64,000 nt of DNA from Variovorax boronicumulans (lineage in GTDB: Bacteria > Pseudomonadota > Gammaproteobacteria > Burkholderiales > Burkholderiaceae_C): positions 248,001 to 312,000 of the forward strand of contig NZ_VEDO01000006.1 in assembly GCF_007677875.1 (NCBI RefSeq), given 5' to 3'. The notes beneath the pieces are model-generated. The model was not told the origin of the DNA, ran no database searches, and was given only the letters and a program-made list of their open reading frames with translations. The number at the start of each line of letters is the position of its first letter. Positions within the stretch are counted from its first letter, which is position 1. Positions 7,158-20,424 of the stretch are shown here, in pieces. The position numbers were made by a program, and so were the translations under genes.

Positions 7158-8501
7158 TTACTGTGCGCTGGCCTGCTGGACCGCGCCGGCCGTCGCCAGC
7201 TGCTGGCGCATGACGGAGGCCTGGCGCTCGAACGCAGCCTTGGCCGCGGCCGAGACCGTGCCGGCTTCGGCCTGCCGGGCCATGACCATGGGATCCTGGT
7301 GCTCGCCGTTCACGCGGAATTCGAAGTGCAGGTGCGGGCCGGTCGCCCAGCCGGTTGCACCGACGGCGCCGATGTGCTGGCCCTGCTCCACGCGCTCGCC
7401 CTTCTTGACGAGGATGCGCGAGAGGTGGGCGTAAACCGTCACCATGTCGTTGCGGTGCTTGACATAAATGACGTTGCCAAAGCCGTTCTGCACGCCGGCG
7501 AACTCGACCACGCCATCGCCCACGGTGCGCACGGCCGTGCCGGTGGGCGCGCCGTAATCCACGCCCAGGTGGGCGCGCCACTGCTTGAGGATGGGATGGA
7601 AGCGGTTGGCGAAACCGCTGGTCACGCGCGAGAACTCCATCGGCGAGGCCAGGAAGGCGCGGCGCAGGCTCTGGCCGTCCAGGCCGTAATAGCCGCCCTT
7701 CTGGCCGGGCTCCTGGAACCACATGGACTGGAACACCTTGCCGTTGTTGGCGAATTCGGCGCTCAGCACACGGCCGGCGCGCAACACCTCGCCGTCGGCT
7801 TCCAGCGTCTCGTAAACCACCGAGAAGCGGTCGCCACGGCGCAGCGCGCTGCGGAAGTCGATGTCGCCAGAGAACATCTCGGCGATCTGCGAGGCCACCG
7901 ATTCGGGCAGGCCGGCGTCGTCGGTCGCGGCGAACAGCGAGGAGGTGATCACGCCGCTGGCGAGTTGGCTGCCGGCCGTGAGCGGCGCCTGCTCGATGCG
8001 GGACGTGAAGCCCTGCGGCGTGCGCTCGACCACCAGACGCTGGAACACCGTGGCGTCGGGGCTGGTGATCCAGCGCATGGTCAGGCGCTGCAGGCTGTGG
8101 TCGTCGGCGGCCTCGGCCGTGACCAGCCGGCCGGCGCGGCCCAGCAGGTTCTGGCGCACGCGCGCATCACGGCTCAGGTAGGCGACGGCCGCCGTGTCGG
8201 CGATGCCCAGGCGGTCCAGCAGCGAGCGCGCGGTGTCGCTGGAGCGTGTGGTCTCCGTGCGGTAGAGGTTGAAACGGTGCAGGTCCAGCGCCTCGAGCTG
8301 CGCGTCCAGCGCCAGCGGCGTGACACTCTGCGTGAGCTGGCGCACCGGCACGTCGGACACATCGGGGCCCAGAGAGGCCACGGCGAAGGCGCCGCCGCCG
8401 CCGCACAGAAGCACGGCAGCCAGCAAGGCGGTCAGGCGTCTGGGGTGGCGCCGCAAGAAAGGCACAACGGAATCGAGAACGGTGGCCAGCCCGTTTTTCA
8501 A
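7158..8501 (-). CDS. M23 family murein endopeptidase, membrane-anchored
   Basis: 447 residues with an N-terminal membrane span (about residues 22-45). A central region resembles the OapA/LysM-like N-terminal domain of MepM-type enzymes. The C-terminal LytM domain (about residues 310-410) has HPILKQWRAHLGVDYGAPTG (zinc ligands H and D), then VYAHLSRI and TGWATGPHLHFEF (HxH zinc motif). All expected ligands are present, so it should be an active zinc endopeptidase, not a NlpD-type activator. It cuts cross-links in peptidoglycan during wall growth. It is divergent from tyrS and upstream of anmK, an arrangement I recall from several Burkholderiales genomes. Confidence 0.93.
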   Translation of the reverse strand: MKNGLATVLDSVVPFLRRHPRRLTALLAAVLLCGGGGAFAVASLGPDVSDVPVRQLTQSVTPLALDAQLEALDLHRFNLYRTETTRSSDTARSLLDRLGIADTAAVAYLSRDARVRQNLLGRAGRLVTAEAADDHSLQRLTMRWITSPDATVFQRLVVERTPQGFTSRIEQAPLTAGSQLASGVITSSLFAATDDAGLPESVASQIAEMFSGDIDFRSALRRGDRFSVVYETLEADGEVLRAGRVLSAEFANNGKVFQSMWFQEPGQKGGYYGLDGQSLRRAFLASPMEFSRVTSGFANRFHPILKQWRAHLGVDYGAPTGTAVRTVGDGVVEFAGVQNGFGNVIYVKHRNDMVTVYAHLSRILVKKGERVEQGQHIGAVGATGWATGPHLHFEFRVNGEHQDPMVMARQAEAGTVSAAAKAAFERQASVMRQQLATAGAVQQASAQ

Positions 8502-8594
8502 AAGCTTGTCCCCTGAACGAAGGAAGAAACGGAAGCGAACCCGCCGCGGCGGATTGCAAGAGATCGGGTTTTCGTCTTACAGCGCAACCTAAAA

Positions 8595-8623
8595 TTGCGC
8601 CAAAAAACCGGGCGCAGTATATC
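8595..8623 (+). promoter_or_regulatory. candidate sigma-70 promoter of tyrS
   Basis: TTGCGC (8595-8600), 17-base spacer, TATATC (8618-8623), 34 bases before the tyrS ATG. It lies in the divergent region shared with the M23 peptidase gene. Confidence 0.4.
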
Positions 8624-8657
8624 GACGTCACCAGCCCGCAACAAATGGATAACCCTA

Positions 8658-9914
8658 ATGGACACGTCTGTAGACAAAACTAGCGAAAGCATTCAAACGT
8701 TGAGCGATCGTGTACAACAGGCACTGGCAGTCACACTGCGCGGCTGCGACGAGCTCATCCCCCAGGCAGACTGGGTCAAGAAGCTGCAGAAGTCCGAGGC
8801 CAGCGGCCAGCCGCTGCGCATCAAGCTGGGCCTGGACCCGACCGCGCCGGACATCCACATCGGCCACACCGTGGTGCTCAACAAGATGCGCCAACTGCAA
8901 GATCTGGGCCACACGGTGATCTTCCTGATCGGCGACTTCACAACCACGATCGGCGACCCGTCCGGCCGCAACAGCACGCGCCCACCGCTCACGCGCGAGC
9001 AGATCGAAGCCAACGCTCAGACGTACTACCAGCAGGCCAGCCTGGTGCTGGATCCGAGCAAGACCGAGATCCGCTACAACAGCGAATGGAGCGACCCGCT
9101 GGGCACGCGCGGCCTGATCCAGCTGGCGGCCAAGTACACAGTGGCGCGCATGATGGAGCGCAACGACTTCCACGACCGCTTCCACGCCGGCACGCCCATC
9201 AGCGTGCACGAGTTCCTGTACCCCCTGATGCAGGGCTACGACTCGGTCGCGCTCAAGAGCGACCTGGAACTGGGCGGCACCGACCAGAAGTTCAACCTGC
9301 TGATGGGTCGCCACCTGCAGGCCGAGTACGGCCAGGAGCCCCAGTGCATCCTGACCATGCCGCTGCTCGAAGGCCTGGACGGCGTGGAGAAGATGTCCAA
9401 GAGCAAGAACAATTACATCGGCATCTCCGAAGCGCCCAACACCATGTTCGCCAAGGTGCTGTCGATCAGCGATGTGCTGATGTGGCGCTGGTACACGCTG
9501 CTGTCGTTCAAGAGCGAGGCCGAGATCGCCGCGCTCAAGGCCGAGGTCGAAGGTGGCCGCAACCCCAAGGACGCCAAGGTCGCACTGGCCAAGGAGATCA
9601 CGGCCCGTTTCCACAGCGCCCAGGCGGCCGATGCGGCCGAGCAGGACTTCATCAACCGCAGCAAGGGCGGCGTGCCCGACGAGATCCCCGAGGTGCAGCT
9701 CACATTGGCCGAGGATGGCGCACCCATGGGCATCGGCGCCCTGCTCAAGGCCGCCGGCCTGGCTGCCTCCAGCGGCGAAGGCAACCGCCTGATCGATGGC
9801 GGGGGTGTGCGCGTGGACTCCAGCGTGGTCAGCGACAAGGCGCTCAAGCTGCCAGCCGGCACTTACGTGGTGCAGGTCGGCAAGCGCAAATTCGCGCGCG
9901 TGACCCTGGGCTGA
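8658..9914 (+). CDS. tyrS: tyrosyl-tRNA synthetase
   Basis: Class I aminoacyl-tRNA synthetase that charges tRNA-Tyr. 418 residues. The HIGH-type box is [13 protein letters not shown] and the KMSKS loop is [12 protein letters not shown], both intact. [18 protein letters not shown] and [13 protein letters not shown] are further signatures. A C-terminal S4 RNA-binding domain (from about residue 350, [13 protein letters not shown]) completes it. It is the longer, TyrZ-like bacterial type by its motif spelling. ATG 8658 is chosen because family similarity begins with the acidic N-terminus ([10 protein letters not shown]). Its stop abuts the convergent flavoprotein gene with no gap. Confidence 0.97.
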   Translation: MDTSVDKTSESIQTLSDRVQQALAVTLRGCDELIPQADWVKKLQKSEASGQPLRIKLGLDPTAPDIHIGHTVVLNKMRQLQDLGHTVIFLIGDFTTTIGDPSGRNSTRPPLTREQIEANAQTYYQQASLVLDPSKTEIRYNSEWSDPLGTRGLIQLAAKYTVARMMERNDFHDRFHAGTPISVHEFLYPLMQGYDSVALKSDLELGGTDQKFNLLMGRHLQAEYGQEPQCILTMPLLEGLDGVEKMSKSKNNYIGISEAPNTMFAKVLSISDVLMWRWYTLLSFKSEAEIAALKAEVEGGRNPKDAKVALAKEITARFHSAQAADAAEQDFINRSKGGVPDEIPEVQLTLAEDGAPMGIGALLKAAGLAASSGEGNRLIDGGGVRVDSSVVSDKALKLPAGTYVVQVGKRKFARVTLG

Positions 9915-10802
9915 TCAGCCGAACACCATCGCGCGGTGCATGGCCGCGCCCGCCGTCGTGCCGGCTGCCGCGGCCAGCGTGGCATTGCTCCAGGCCATGG
10001 CCGCATCGCCAGCCGCGAACACCCCCGGTACCGAGGTCTGGCCCATCTCCACGCGGATGAATGGCCCGGCCGGCGAGGCGTCGAGGGCGCAGCCCAGTTG
10101 CCTGGCCAGCGGGCTGGCCATCTCGACAGTAGGCGCAAGGAACAGGCCGCGCAGCGGCACCACGCCGCCTTCCAGCCGCACGCCGGCCAGCGCCGTGCCC
10201 TCGCCTTCCAGCGCCAGCACCTTGCCCGGCTCGACCGCCACGCCCACGGCCGCCATGTGGGCGCGCTCGTCGTCGCCGATGGCGTGGCCGTCGAGGAACA
10301 GCGTGGTCGGCCCCCATTCGGCGATCAGCTGCGCCTGGTGCAGCGAGAGCGGCATGCGGTAGAGCACGCCCAGCGGCTGGCGGTCAAATTCGTAGCCATG
10401 GCAGTAGGGACAGTGGGCAACGCTTCGGCCCCAACGCTCCGCCAGGCCGGGCAGTTCGGGCAGGAGGTCGCGCACGCCCGTGGCCAGCAGCAGGCGCCGC
10501 CCGATCAGGCGTTCGCCGTTGTCCAGCGTCAGCACGAACCCCTCGCCCTGCGGCGCAGCCTCGGTGGCCTGGGCGGCCACGAAGCGCACCGTGGGATAGG
10601 CCAGCAGCTGCGCGCGTGCCTGCGCCATGAGCCCGAGCGGCTCCTGGCCGTCGTGGCCGAAGAAGCCGTGCGAGGCGTGGGCGAAACGGTTGCGCGGGGC
10701 GCCCGCGTCCACCACGCAGACCTGGCGGCGCCCCCGCGCCAGTTGCAGGGCGGCCGAGATGCCGGCGAAGCTGCCGCCGACGACGAGCGCGTCAATGTCC
10801 AT
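9915..10802 (-). CDS. NAD(P)/FAD-dependent oxidoreductase, thioredoxin-reductase-like
   Basis: 295-residue flavoprotein. The FAD-binding start is MDIDALVVGGSFAGISAAL (GxGxxA-type), with LATGVRDLLPELPG in the middle and GVFAAGDAAMAWSNATLAAA (second FAD motif with the conserved GD) at the C-terminus. A redox-type CPYC motif is in AHCPYCHGYEF, as in thioredoxin reductases, though the whole is shorter and the NADPH domain diverges. No thioredoxin gene is adjacent. The start overlaps the end of the Rrf2 gene by 11 bases, so they form a two-gene operon. An inferred role is a redox or detoxification reductase controlled by Rrf2; the electron acceptor is unknown. Confidence 0.9.
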   Translation of the reverse strand: MDIDALVVGGSFAGISAALQLARGRRQVCVVDAGAPRNRFAHASHGFFGHDGQEPLGLMAQARAQLLAYPTVRFVAAQATEAAPQGEGFVLTLDNGERLIGRRLLLATGVRDLLPELPGLAERWGRSVAHCPYCHGYEFDRQPLGVLYRMPLSLHQAQLIAEWGPTTLFLDGHAIGDDERAHMAAVGVAVEPGKVLALEGEGTALAGVRLEGGVVPLRGLFLAPTVEMASPLARQLGCALDASPAGPFIRVEMGQTSVPGVFAAGDAAMAWSNATLAAAAGTTAGAAMHRAMVFG

Positions 10803-11265
10803 GTCCGATCTCCGCTGACAGTTGTTGAGGTGGCCGGCCGCTGGCCAGCATGCGGCTGTGGAAGTCGGCGGAGAGCTGGGCCAGCGTGACCTCGCCCAGG
10901 CGCGCGAGCAGCAGCGCCTCGGCCTGCTGGTAGGCGCCCTGCAGGGCGGTGTTGACGGCCTGTTCCACCAGGCATTCGGGGTTCTCGCTGCGGTGGCCGA
11001 CGGCCAGCAATGCCGGCGCGCCCACCGCTTCATGGATGTCGCGCAGCGTGATGCGCTCCAGGGGGCAGCACAGCACCCAACCGCCGCCATGGCCCTTGGC
11101 CGAGGCGACGAAGCCGGCCTCGCGCAGGCCGGCCATCAGGCGGCGCACCACCACCGGGTTGGTGGACATGGCGCGCGCCAGCGTTTCCGAAGTGGCCGGA
11201 CACTGCATCTCGGCCATGTGCAACAGGGCGTGCAGCACGCCCGACAGTCGGCTGTCCTTGTTCAT
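10792..11265 (-). CDS. Rrf2 family transcriptional regulator
   Basis: 157 residues. The winged helix is at residues 1-60 (SRLSGVLHALLHMAEM, SETLARAMSTNPVVVRRLM, GFVASAKGHGGGWVL, the usual Rrf2 wing). Only one cysteine is obvious in the middle (NPECLVEQAV), not the three-cysteine [2Fe-2S] ligand set of IscR or NsrR. It may therefore sense thiol stress or a small molecule, like CymR or YwnA types. The start codon lies inside a perfect inverted repeat (11261-11287). It co-transcribes with and probably controls the flavoprotein gene. Confidence 0.92.
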   Translation of the reverse strand: MNKDSRLSGVLHALLHMAEMQCPATSETLARAMSTNPVVVRRLMAGLREAGFVASAKGHGGGWVLCCPLERITLRDIHEAVGAPALLAVGHRSENPECLVEQAVNTALQGAYQQAEALLLARLGEVTLAQLSADFHSRMLASGRPPQQLSAEIGHGH

Positions 11266-11287
11266 GCAACATTATGAGTTGCATGAA
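11261..11287. promoter_or_regulatory. perfect inverted repeat, probable Rrf2 self-operator overlapping the start codon
   Basis: TTCATGCAAC (11261-11270), 7-base spacer ATTATGA, GTTGCATGAA (11278-11287). The arms match 10/10. The Rrf2 ATG (11265-11263) is inside the left arm and no Shine-Dalgarno sequence precedes it. Confidence 0.7.
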
Positions 11288-11329
11288 AGGAAAAGCACCG
11301 GCCGGGGACGCAATGCCCCCGGCCGGCGC
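11286..11329 (-). terminator. intrinsic terminator after fusA
   Basis: On the minus strand a 13-bp stem (arms 11317-11329 and 11295-11307, one mismatch or G-U) is followed by TTTTCCTTT. It sits 12 bases after the fusA stop and ends close to the Rrf2 operator. Confidence 0.8.
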
Positions 11330-11341
11330 TGGGTCACCCGA

Positions 11342-13450
<2,109 letters not shown>

Positions 13451-13471
13451 GATGACAACTCACTGGAAGGA

Positions 13472-13502
13472 GCCGGCCCGCATGAAAAGGAAAGCGGCCG
13501 GC
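13472..13502 (-). other. stem-loop just upstream of fusA start
   Basis: GCCGGCCCGC (13472-13481) pairs with GCGGCCGGC (13494-13502), with one bulge, around a 12-base AT-richer loop. It ends about 21 bases before the fusA ATG. It could sequester or expose the translation start in the leader transcript. Confidence 0.45.
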
Positions 13503-13516
13503 CCCAAGACAAGGGC

Positions 13517-13536
13517 GAGCCGCGCGCGCACGGCTC
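13517..13536 (-). other. hairpin overlapping the leader ORF stop codon
   Basis: GAGCCG / CGGCTC (13517-13522 and 13531-13536) with an 8-base loop. The leader ORF stop (13537-13535) is in one arm, so ribosomes finishing the leader would open this stem. Confidence 0.45.
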
Positions 13537-13576
13537 AGGGGTGGGTGAATGCGAGGGTGCGTGCGACTTGGTACAT
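13535..13576 (-). CDS. putative leader peptide upstream of fusA (13 residues)
   Basis: ATG at 13576 with GGAG six bases upstream, reading MYQVARTLAFTHP then TGA. It lies 85 bases before the fusA start in the same direction and between the IclR gene and fusA. Two hairpins follow, one holding its stop codon. The combination of good ribosome site, short frame and following stems resembles a translation-coupled attenuator. No family is known to me, and chance cannot be excluded. Confidence 0.45.
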   Translation of the reverse strand: MYQVARTLAFTHP

Positions 13577-13658
13577 CGGAATCTCCGAAAGGGAAAGCGG
13601 GACTTTAGACCAAACGAGGTAGGGGCGCTTGCCGTCGCTTCAAGGGCTGTGGCTGCAT

Positions 13659-14408
13659 TCAGACGGCCAGGCGCAGCGCCGCGTCCTGCAGCGCCTGGCG
13701 CAGGGCATCGGCGCGGGCCTGGAGAGTCTCCAGCCGCATGCCCAGCGTGACGGCCATGGGCGGCTGGCCCCGCAGCTCGGGCAGCAGCACGGCCAGCGTG
13801 GCGAAGCCGGGGCGCGGGTAGTCGCGCGTCTCGGCCCAGCCGCGGGCACGGCTCAGCCGCACCTCGTCGACCAACGCCGCCACGTCGACCCGGTGCGCCG
13901 GCTCGGCCTGCGCGTTCGCGGCGCGCGCGATGCGCTGCACGTCGCGGTCGGATTCGCGCGTGAGCAGCATCTTGCCGACCGAGGACTGGCACACCGGCCG
14001 CATCACGCCGACCGGAAATTTGAGTCCGTTGGCGCGCAGGCTGGGCAGCGACAGGATGAAGCGCACGTGCACGCCCTGGCGCAGCCCGACCATCACGGTC
14101 TGGCCCGTGCGCAGGCGCAGCGTGTTCATGCTGGACAAGAGACTGCCCTGGCCGAACAGCGCGTCGTGCATCCAGGTGCCCAGCAGCATCACCCGCAGGG
14201 TCGGGCGGAATTCGCGCGTGGCCGCGTCCTGCTGCAGGTAGCCCAGCCGCTCCAGGCTGCGCAGCAGGACCGAGGTGCTGGACAGCGGGTAGTCCAGCGC
14301 CTCCGCCACGGCGGACACCGTGGCCGGCCCGCGGCGTTCGGCGAACAGCTCCAGCACCTCCAGCACGCGGCGAGCCGACTTGATCGTGGCGGGTGTCTTC
14401 TCGTCCAT
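13659..14408 (-). CDS. IclR family transcriptional regulator
   Basis: 249 residues. The N-terminal winged helix (about residues 10-70: IKSARRVLEVLELFAERRGP, then SAVAEALDYPLSSTSVLLRS) is followed by the IclR ligand domain (residues 90-240; SSVGKMLLTRES is the typical AxGKAxL segment). It is divergent from the Rieske oxygenase operon and 111 bases from it. A perfect 14-bp palindrome (14450-14463) lies between, so it very probably controls that operon. ATG 14408 is preferred because residues from there match the family; an upstream GTG-type extension is not supported. Confidence 0.92.
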   Translation of the reverse strand: MDEKTPATIKSARRVLEVLELFAERRGPATVSAVAEALDYPLSSTSVLLRSLERLGYLQQDAATREFRPTLRVMLLGTWMHDALFGQGSLLSSMNTLRLRTGQTVMVGLRQGVHVRFILSLPSLRANGLKFPVGVMRPVCQSSVGKMLLTRESDRDVQRIARAANAQAEPAHRVDVAALVDEVRLSRARGWAETRDYPRPGFATLAVLLPELRGQPPMAVTLGMRLETLQARADALRQALQDAALRLAV

Positions 14409-14449
14409 GGCGACAGTGTCCCTGCATGCGGGTGAACCCGGCCTCACTT

Positions 14450-14463
14450 TTCACATATGTGAA
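14450..14463. promoter_or_regulatory. perfect palindrome, probable IclR operator
   Basis: TTCACATATGTGAA, 14 bp with complete dyad symmetry, between the divergent IclR gene and the Rieske oxygenase gene, 57 bases upstream of the latter's ATG. Confidence 0.65.
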
Positions 14464-14519
14464 GCGCCGCAGCGGCTGCGAATCCTACAGTTTCCGAACC
14501 CCCACGAAGGAGACGACCG

Positions 14520-15533
14520 ATGATCCCCCGCAACTGCTGGTACGTGGCCGCCATGGCGCACGAACTGCTGCCCGGTGCGCTGTTCCCGCGCACGCTGCTC
14601 GATGTGCCGGTGCTGCTGTTCCGGCGCCAGGACGGCAGCGCCGCCGCCATCGAAGACCGCTGCAGCCACCGCCGCGTGGCACTGCACCTGGGCCGCCTGG
14701 TCGGCGACCGCGTGCAGTGCGGCTACCACGGCCTGGAGTTCGACGGCAGCGGCGCCTGTGTGCGGATCCCCAACCAGGAGCGCATCCCGCCCAAGGCCTG
14801 CGTGCGCGCCTTCGCGCTGGTGGAGCGCGACGGCTTCCTCTGGATCTGGATGGGCGACCAGGCACTTGCCGATGCCGCCCTGGTGCCCGACTACGCCGAG
14901 ATCTGCAGCAACCCCGCCTACGTGGGCCGCCGCTCCGACGCGCTGCACGTGGCCGCACCCTACACCTACAACCTGGAGAACGTGATGGACCTCTCGCACG
15001 TCTCCTATGCGCACCGCCAGACCGTGGGCACGCCCCTGGTGGCCGAGACCCGGCCCGAGACACGCGTCGACGGCGACACCGTGGTGGTGCGCCGCGCCTG
15101 GGAGCGCATCGCCGCGCCGCCGGTGTTCCGCCGCCTGTTCGGCTGGGACGAGGTCAAGCGCACCCAGACCATCCACTTCTGGCCCGGCGCGAACATCCGG
15201 CTGGACATCACCTCCGAGCCGGTCGGCAACACCGACCCGGCGCAGGTGCGCCGCATCCGCGTGGTCGGCCCCTGCACGCCGCAGACGCGCGGCTCGCACT
15301 TCAAGTTCTCCACCATGTACCGCGACTTCGGGCAGGACGACGAGGCCACCACCGCGCAGCTGGCCGACGCGTTTGCCGTCACGCTGAACGAGGACAAGGT
15401 GCTCATGGAAGACCAGTGGCGCAACGCCTGCACCGACGGCCCGGACGCACCCATGTTCGACATCGCCGTGGACCAGGCGCCGCTGGCCACGCGCCGCATC
15501 CTCGCGCGCCTGGCCCAGGCCGAGGCGCACTGA
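14520..15533 (+). CDS. Rieske oxygenase alpha subunit, vanillate O-demethylase (VanA)-like
   Basis: 337 residues. The Rieske [2Fe-2S] site is C48-S-H50 and C67-G-Y-H70. The mononuclear iron site is in NVMDLSHVSYAH (D157 bridge, H160, H165), so all ligands are present. This layout belongs to the VanA-type mono- or dioxygenases that demethylate methoxy-aromatics or hydroxylate related acids, working with a VanB-type reductase. The matching reductase is encoded three genes downstream (18011-18952). RBS AAGGAGA precedes the ATG by 7 bases. It leads the operon of Bug receptor, aldehyde dehydrogenase and reductase. The substrate is not determined; vanillate or another aromatic methyl ether is a guess. 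Confidence 0.92.
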   Translation: MIPRNCWYVAAMAHELLPGALFPRTLLDVPVLLFRRQDGSAAAIEDRCSHRRVALHLGRLVGDRVQCGYHGLEFDGSGACVRIPNQERIPPKACVRAFALVERDGFLWIWMGDQALADAALVPDYAEICSNPAYVGRRSDALHVAAPYTYNLENVMDLSHVSYAHRQTVGTPLVAETRPETRVDGDTVVVRRAWERIAAPPVFRRLFGWDEVKRTQTIHFWPGANIRLDITSEPVGNTDPAQVRRIRVVGPCTPQTRGSHFKFSTMYRDFGQDDEATTAQLADAFAVTLNEDKVLMEDQWRNACTDGPDAPMFDIAVDQAPLATRRILARLAQAEAH

Positions 15534-15552
15534 ACCCAGCCGGAAGACCACC

Positions 15553-16539
15553 ATGACCTCTTTTTACAGACGCGTCCTACTCAGCGCCGTGCTTTGCGCC
15601 GCCCTCTGCGCGGCCGCCTGCGCACACGCCGCCCCGGCCGCCGTATGGCCGACCAAGCCCGTCACCATCGTCGTGCCCTACCCGGCCGGCGGCTCGGCCG
15701 ACGCCATGGTCCGCCCCATCGCCGAAAAGCTCGCCCGCCTGTGGGGCCAGCCCGTCGTGGTGGACAACCGCACAGGCGCCAACGGCATCATCGCCACGCA
15801 GGCCGTGATGCGCGCCGAGCCCGACGGCCACACCGTGCTGCTGCACCTGACGGGCTTCATCCAGAACGCGAGCCTGTACCGCAAGCTGCCCTACGACCCG
15901 TTCAGCGACCTCGTGCCGGTGACCCAGCTCGGCACCCAGCCGATGGGCCTGGCGGTGGGCAACGCCAGCCCCTACACCTCGGTCGGGGCGCTGCTCGCCG
16001 GCCTCAAGGCGGGCGGCACGCCGCCGAGCTACGGCTCCTTCGGCACCGGTTCCACGGGCCACATCTTCGGCGAGCTGCTCAAGGCCAGCGCCGGGGTGGA
16101 CCTGCCGCACGTGCCCTACCGCGGCGAGGGCCCGATGCTGATCGACCTGATCTCCGGCCGCGTGACCACGGGCTTCGTCTCCTCGGCCACGGCCGCCGCG
16201 CGGCACAGGGACCGCTCGCTGCGCATCCTCGCGGTGACCGGCCCGCACCGGCTGGCCTCGCTGCCCGAGGTGCCCACGCTGGCCGAGTCGGGTCTGCCCG
16301 GCTACGAGCTGGTCGGCTGGTACGGCCTGTTCCTGCCCAAGGGAGCGCCCGCCGCCGTGGTGCAGAAGATCGCCGCCGACGCACGCAGCGTGATCGGCGA
16401 GGCCGACATCGCGGCGCGCCTGCGCGAACTGGAGATCGAGCCCACCGGCACCACGCCAGCCGACTTCGCACGGCTGCTGCGCGCCGACCACGCGCGCTGG
16501 GACGCGCTGATCAAGAAATTCCGCATCGAACTGGAGTGA
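15553..16539 (+). CDS. Bug family tripartite tricarboxylate transporter substrate-binding protein
   Basis: 328 residues with a signal peptide (cleavage near AHAAPAA, about residue 28). Bug-family signatures: WPTKPVTIVVPYPAGGSADA at the N-terminus of the mature protein, GQPVVVDNRTGANG, and a central GSTGHIFGELL. It binds a small carboxylate in the periplasm for uptake or sensing. No TctA/TctB-type membrane genes are nearby, which is common for these receptors in Burkholderiales. It lies 19 bases after the Rieske gene and 5 bases before the aldehyde dehydrogenase, so it presumably captures the operon's substrate. Confidence 0.93.
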   Translation: MTSFYRRVLLSAVLCAALCAAACAHAAPAAVWPTKPVTIVVPYPAGGSADAMVRPIAEKLARLWGQPVVVDNRTGANGIIATQAVMRAEPDGHTVLLHLTGFIQNASLYRKLPYDPFSDLVPVTQLGTQPMGLAVGNASPYTSVGALLAGLKAGGTPPSYGSFGTGSTGHIFGELLKASAGVDLPHVPYRGEGPMLIDLISGRVTTGFVSSATAAARHRDRSLRILAVTGPHRLASLPEVPTLAESGLPGYELVGWYGLFLPKGAPAAVVQKIAADARSVIGEADIAARLRELEIEPTGTTPADFARLLRADHARWDALIKKFRIELE

Positions 16540-16544
16540 CACCC

Positions 16545-18010
16545 ATGCCTTCATCCCTGGTCCTGGACGACCCGCACCTGCTGCGCCAGCAGGCCCGCAT
16601 CGGCGCCGCCTGGTGCGACGCCGACGACGGCGGGCGGTTCGCCGTGCACGATCCGGCCAGCGGCGCGCTGCTGGCCCAGGTGCCGCGCATGGGCGCGGCA
16701 GAGACCGAGCGCGCCATCGACGCGGCCGAAGCCGCCCTGCCGGCCTGGAAGCGGCTGGACGCCGGCGCACGTGGCGCGCTGCTGCACCGCTGGAACGCCC
16801 TCGTGCTGCACCACACGGAGGATCTGGCCCGGCTGCTGACGGCCGAGCAAGGCAAGCCGCTGGCCGACGCGCGTGCCGAGGTGGGCTACGCCGCCTCCTT
16901 CATCGCCTGGTACGCCGAGGAGGCACGCCGCACCTACGGCGAGGTGATCCCCGGCCCGGCCGGCGACCGGCGCCTGCTCGCGCTGCGCGAGCCGGTCGGC
17001 GTCTGCGCGGCCATCACGCCCTGGAACTTCCCGTACGCCATGGTCACGCGCAAGGCGGCGGCCGCGCTGGCGGCGGCCTGCACCATGGTGCTCAAGCCGG
17101 CCGAGCAGACGCCGCTGTGCGCGCTGGCACTCATGGAGCTGGCCTTGCGCGCGGGCATCCCCTCCGGTGTGCTGAACGTCGTGACCGGCGACCCGGTCGC
17201 CATCGGCGGTGCGCTGACCGCCAGCCCGCGCGTGCGCAAGATCAGCTTCACGGGGTCGACCGAAATCGGCGGGCTGCTGATGCGCCAGTCGGCCCCCACG
17301 CTCAAGAAGCTCTCGCTGGAACTGGGCGGCAACGCGCCCTTCCTCGTGTTCGAGGACGCCGACCTGGACGCCGCCGTCGAGGGCCTGCTGACCGCCAAGT
17401 TCCGCAACGCGGGCCAGGCCTGCATCGCGGCCAACCGCATCTACGTGCACGACGCGGTCTACGACGACTTCGCGGCCCGGCTCGCGCGCGCGGTGGCGGC
17501 GCTCCGCGTGGGGCCAGGCACGCAGCCCGGCGTGCAGATCGGCCCGCTGATCGATGCCGACGCGCTGGCCAAGGTCGAGCGCCACGTGGCCGACGCGCGC
17601 GCCCGGGGCGCCCGCCTGCTGGCCGGCGGCGAGCGCCACGCGCTGGGCGGCACCTGGTACAGCCCCACCGTGCTGGCCGACGCGCACGACGGCATGCTGC
17701 TCGCGCGCGAGGAGACCTTCGGACCGGTGGCGCCGCTGTTCCGCTTTTGCAGGGAGGACGAGGCCATCGCCGCGGCCAACGACGTGGAGTTCGGCCTGGG
17801 CGCCTACCTCTACAGCCGCGACCACGCCCGCATCTGGCGCTGCATCGACGCGCTGGAAACCGGCATGGTGGGCGTCAACAGCGGCCTGATCTCCACGGCC
17901 GTGGCGCCGTTCGGCGGCATCAAGCAGTCGGGCTTCGGCCGCGAGGGCGCGCGCCAAGGCATCGAGGAGTACCTGGTCGTGAAGTACGTGTGCCTGGGCG
18001 GGCTGGGCTG

Positions 18011-18011
<1 letters not shown>
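16545..18011 (+). CDS. NAD(P)-dependent succinate-semialdehyde dehydrogenase-like aldehyde dehydrogenase
   Basis: 488 residues, the length of GabD-type enzymes. The active site has ITPWNFPYAMVTRK, the NAD site FTGSTEIGGLLM, the general base E259 in SLELGGNAPF, and the nucleophile C293 in GQACIAANR; all are intact. It oxidises an aldehyde to its acid. In this operon it could act on a semialdehyde or an aromatic aldehyde such as vanillin produced around the oxygenase step, but family assignment alone favours succinate semialdehyde. Its TGA overlaps the ATG of the reductase by one base (TGATG). Confidence 0.92.
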
Positions 18012-20418
<2,407 letters not shown>

Positions 20419-20424
20419 GTCGGC

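Noticed and set aside
10792-11265. Iron-sulfur sensing by Rrf2 (IscR/NsrR type)
   Set aside because: The three-cysteine ligand cluster is not present.
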